Positions 6,661-8,520 of a stretch of 8,520 nt of DNA are shown here, one piece after another. This DNA comes from Clostridiales bacterium (GTDB lineage: Bacteria > Bacillota > Clostridia > Oscillospirales > JAAYOS01), in contig JAAYMG010000074.1 in assembly GCA_012521525.1 (NCBI GenBank), positions 1 through 8,520 of the forward strand, written 5' to 3'. The notes beneath the pieces were generated by a model that saw nothing but the letters and a program-made list of their open reading frames with translations, was not told where the DNA came from and made no database searches. Positions within the stretch are counted from its first letter, which is position 1. Each line of letters starts with the position of its first letter. A program made the position numbers and the translations under genes.

Positions 6661-6900
6661 ATGGTATTTGAAAAGGTTGCAAAGATGCTTGCCGAGCAAT
6701 TTGGCGTTGATGAGAGTACTATTACAATGAAAACTAGCTTCGAGGAAGATCTGGGTGCTGACTCGTTGGATATTGTTGAACTTACCATGATGCTCGAAGA
6801 AGAGTTCGATCTGGGTGAGATAGAGGACGGGGACCTGGAAGGTCTGAAGACGGTCGGTGACGTTGTCGAGTTGATTACATCAAGAAGCCAGGACGAATGA
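6661..6900 (+). CDS. acpP: Acyl carrier protein
   Basis: ACP carries growing acyl chains on a 4'-phosphopantetheine arm through fatty-acid synthesis and delivers them to acyltransferases, including PlsX encoded just upstream. The 79-aa acidic product has the normal length and four-helix pattern. The arm attachment site is Ser35 in the motif LGADSLDIVEL, with the helix II recognition acids that follow (LEEEFDLGEIED) and the conserved KTVGDVVELI near the C terminus. It has its own promoter and a strong ribosome binding site. No fabD or fabG stands between plsX and acpP, as is usual in clostridia but not in Bacillus. A dedicated secondary-metabolism carrier protein is unlikely given the plsX-rnc context. 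Confidence 0.98.
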   Translation: MVFEKVAKMLAEQFGVDESTITMKTSFEEDLGADSLDIVELTMMLEEEFDLGEIEDGDLEGLKTVGDVVELITSRSQDE

Positions 6901-6911
6901 GAATTATGTTG

Positions 6912-6940
6912 GCGTCTCCGGTTTATAATGCCGGAGACGC
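6912..6940 (+). other. Perfect hairpin between acpP and rnc
   Basis: GCGTCTCCGG (6912-6921) and CCGGAGACGC (6931-6940) form a perfect 10-bp stem with a 9-base loop; a U-G pair could extend it to 11. It starts 11 bases after the acpP stop. Only ATTTACAAAT follows, not a U-run, so a full intrinsic terminator is unlikely. A partial terminator, a 3' stabiliser of acpP mRNA or an RNase III processing site is more plausible. A TATAAT string lies in the loop, but no -35 box accompanies it. Confidence 0.65.
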
Positions 6941-6973
6941 ATTTACAAATCCAGGCTATTTATGGGCATGAAC

Positions 6974-6979
6974 GGGGTG
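6974..6979 (+). promoter_or_regulatory. Ribosome binding site supporting the GTG start of rnc
   Basis: GGGGTG ends five bases before GTG 6985. The alternative in-frame ATG at 6928 lies in the loop of the acpP-rnc hairpin, has no Shine-Dalgarno sequence and would add 19 residues unlike any RNase III N terminus. Confidence 0.7.
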
Positions 6980-6984
6980 TCAGC

Positions 6985-7677
6985 GTGGTCGAATTTGAGG
7001 AAATCATCGGGTATAAGTTCAGGGACGAATCCCTTATAAGGACATCAATGACTCACAGCTCTTACGCAAACGAAAACAAGGGCTCGGGAGTGTGCAGTTA
7101 TGAGCGCCTTGAGTTTTTGGGGGATGCGATCCTCGGATTTGTGACCGCAGAATTTCTCTACCGCAACCGTCAAAATGCGGAAGGTGACCTTACGAAAATG
7201 CGTGCAGGTATCGTTTGCGAAGCAAACCTGGTGCGCGTAGCCGAGAAACTGAAGATAGGGAATTTTCTGCTGCTCGGCAAGGGCGAAGAGCAATCGCAGG
7301 GGAGGAAAAGGCAGTCGATCCTGGCCGATGTCGTGGAGGCTACGATCGGAGCGATATATCTTGACGGTGGGATCGACGAAGCAAGAAAATTTATCGAAAG
7401 GTTCATCCTGTGTGATGCGGCAGATATCTGCCCGGGTTCCAGCAGGGACTATAAAACGGAGCTCCAGGAACTGGTCCAGCGTGTGAAGGACAACACTTTG
7501 AGCTACCAGCTGGTGGCCGAGAGCGGGCCGGATCACAACAAGATATTTGAAATAGAAGCCCTGGTCAACGGCAAGCCTGTCGGACGGGGAAAAGGGAAGT
7601 CAAAAAAAGAAGCGGAACAGGCGGCGGCAAGCGACGCGCTGAACCGAATCGGCAAGAAAGGTACAATATTGAAATGA
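6985..7677 (+). CDS. rnc: Ribonuclease III
   Basis: RNase III cuts double-stranded RNA, releasing rRNA precursors and trimming structured mRNAs. It works as a cytoplasmic homodimer with Mg2+. From GTG 6985 the product is 230 aa, the standard length. The endonuclease domain (about 3-145) carries the signature ERLEFLGDAIL with Glu40, Glu43 and Asp47, plus Asp115 and Glu118 in ADVVEATIGAIYLDGG, which match the catalytic residues E41, D45, D114 and E117 of the E. coli enzyme. A double-stranded RNA-binding domain (about 155-226) starts at DYKTELQELVQ and ends with the GKGKSKKEAEQAAASDAL helix. The GTG start places GYKFRDESLIRTSMTHSSYANE at the normal distance from the N terminus; an earlier ATG (6928) is less likely. 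The stop overlaps the next gene's ATG (ATGA). A perfect hairpin 45 bases before the start may be an autoregulatory target. Confidence 0.97.
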   Translation: MVEFEEIIGYKFRDESLIRTSMTHSSYANENKGSGVCSYERLEFLGDAILGFVTAEFLYRNRQNAEGDLTKMRAGIVCEANLVRVAEKLKIGNFLLLGKGEEQSQGRKRQSILADVVEATIGAIYLDGGIDEARKFIERFILCDAADICPGSSRDYKTELQELVQRVKDNTLSYQLVAESGPDHNKIFEIEALVNGKPVGRGKGKSKKEAEQAAASDALNRIGKKGTILK

Positions 7678-8520
7678 CTCCACGTCGGTCCATAATACCG
7701 GTTTTCATTCCGCACCTGGGATGCCCCTGCAGGTGCGTGTTTTGTAATCAAAATTCAATAACATCGGTTGATGATAGCAAAGTTGCCTGCTCAGAAAATG
7801 ACAAAAACTCCGGGAATGCCTGTCACGGGGACCTGACGCTATCCGGCATCGGCATAACGAAGGGCATGCCGATGCCTTCGGAAATAGGAAGCATTATAGA
7901 AGACGGTATCTCAAAGGCCGGAAAGGGTGCCGAGCTGGCATTCTACGGGGGCAGTTTTACGGCCATACATCCCTCTTTGATGAGATCGTACCTGGAGGCG
8001 GCATATCCATATGTCTCCGGGGGACTGATCGGGAGCATACGCATTTCCACACGTCCCGATGCAATAGATAACGAGATCCTGTGCCGGTTGCGGTATTACG
8101 GCGTTCGTACGATTGAACTCGGTGCACAGTCAATGGACGACCGGGTCCTGAAATTGTCCAAACGCGGTCATACCGCCGCAGACACCGAAAGGGCCGCAAA
8201 ACTGATCCGCCGGATGGGCTTTTCCCTTATACTGCAGATGATGGTAGGCCTTCCGGGCGAAACTCCGGGATCTCCGATGACGACTGCTCACAGGATCGCT
8301 GATCTGGAGCCGGATGGGGTGAGGATATACCCGACCGCCGTTATCAGAGGGACAGAGCTGGAACAAATGTGGAAAAGCGGCGAGTATACGCCTCTTTCAT
8401 TCGACCAGGCTGTTGAAATATGTGCGGACCTTGTCGGCTTTTTTGATTCAAAGGGGATATCGGTGCTGAGGGTCGGACTGAACCCTTCCGAAGACCTATC
8501 GGGAGAGATAGCGGCAGGAA
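7674..8520 (+). CDS. Elp3-like radical SAM protein (3' truncated by window edge)
   Basis: The frame is open from ATG 7674 to the window end, giving 282 complete codons. The N terminus has IPHLGCPCRCVFCNQ, where Cys17, Cys21 and Cys24 form the CX3CX2C motif that binds the 4Fe-4S cluster for SAM cleavage. FYGGSFTAI (90-98) is the SAM-contact motif. RISTRPDAID, YGVRTIELGAQSMDDRVLKLSKRGHT, QMMVGLPGET and DGVRIYPTAVIRGTELEQMW are hallmarks of the Elp3-like radical SAM group often encoded between rnc and smc in clostridia. The substrate is not established; tRNA modification is only a guess by likeness to Elp3. Residues about 32-67 form an unusual insertion with two more cysteines (39, 50). The ATGA overlap with rnc suggests translational coupling, as the upstream AAAGG is weak and distant. 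From the usual gene order, smc and ftsY may follow outside the window. Confidence 0.92.
   Translation, partial: MTPRRSIIPVFIPHLGCPCRCVFCNQNSITSVDDSKVACSENDKNSGNACHGDLTLSGIGITKGMPMPSEIGSIIEDGISKAGKGAELAFYGGSFTAIHPSLMRSYLEAAYPYVSGGLIGSIRISTRPDAIDNEILCRLRYYGVRTIELGAQSMDDRVLKLSKRGHTAADTERAAKLIRRMGFSLILQMMVGLPGETPGSPMTTAHRIADLEPDGVRIYPTAVIRGTELEQMWKSGEYTPLSFDQAVEICADLVGFFDSKGISVLRVGLNPSEDLSGEIAAG
7845..7876. repeat. Perfect 11-bp inverted repeat inside the radical SAM gene
   Basis: GGCATCGGCAT (7845-7855) and ATGCCGATGCC (7866-7876) are exact reverse complements with a 10-base loop. The repeat lies in the non-conserved insertion (codons about 58-68, GIGITKGMPMP), where the encoded residues are not constrained by the family. 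It may act in the mRNA (pausing, processing), serve as a binding site, or be the scar of a small inserted element. No T-run follows. Confidence 0.6.

Noticed and set aside
6924..6929. Perfect TATAAT before rnc as a -10 box
   Set aside because: It sits in the hairpin loop, no -35-like hexamer lies 16-18 bases upstream, and there is no TGn extension.

Overview
This window is an ordinary but compact core-genome segment, with all genes on the + strand and about 50% G+C by eye. It looks like a low-to-mid G+C Bacillota chromosome, most likely of the Clostridia. The case rests on two gene blocks: dprA-topA-trmFO (TrmFO is the folate-dependent tRNA m5U54 enzyme typical of Bacillota and some other phyla), and plsX-acpP-rnc followed by an Elp3-like radical SAM gene, an order I recall from clostridia. 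I cannot name a species from sequence alone.

Layout. Bases 1-556 hold the 3' end of a SpoU/TrmH-family RNA 2'-O-ribose methyltransferase. A 69-base AT-rich spacer with a small tandem repeat follows. Then come dprA (626-1885; DNA processing protein with a C-terminal winged helix) and topA (1905-4034; topoisomerase I with three Cys4 zinc ribbons). A 115-base spacer with a hairpin and a doubtful micro-ORF leads to trmFO (4150-5484). plsX (5468-6523) overlaps the end of trmFO by 17 bases. A 137-base spacer contains the clearest promoter in the window (TTGACA, 17 bases, TATTAT) and a structured leader for acpP (6661-6900). An 84-base spacer with a perfect hairpin precedes rnc (best start GTG 6985, end 7677). 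An Elp3-like radical SAM gene starts in an ATGA overlap at 7674 and runs off the window at 8520. No stretch above 300 bases lacks a gene.

How the genes work together. dprA and topA act on DNA (ssDNA/RecA loading, supercoil relaxation). The methyltransferase, TrmFO, RNase III and probably the radical SAM protein act on RNA. PlsX and ACP form a functional pair: PlsX turns acyl-ACP into acyl-phosphate for phospholipid synthesis. The tight spacing suggests co-transcription, with an extra promoter boosting acpP and the genes after it.

I found no mobile element, CRISPR array, RNA gene or convincing undescribed system. The points worth a second look are non-coding structures around acpP and rnc, a species-specific-looking insertion with a perfect 11-bp inverted repeat in the radical SAM gene, a long polar linker in DprA, and the joining of two conserved blocks without fabD, fabG or rpmF.
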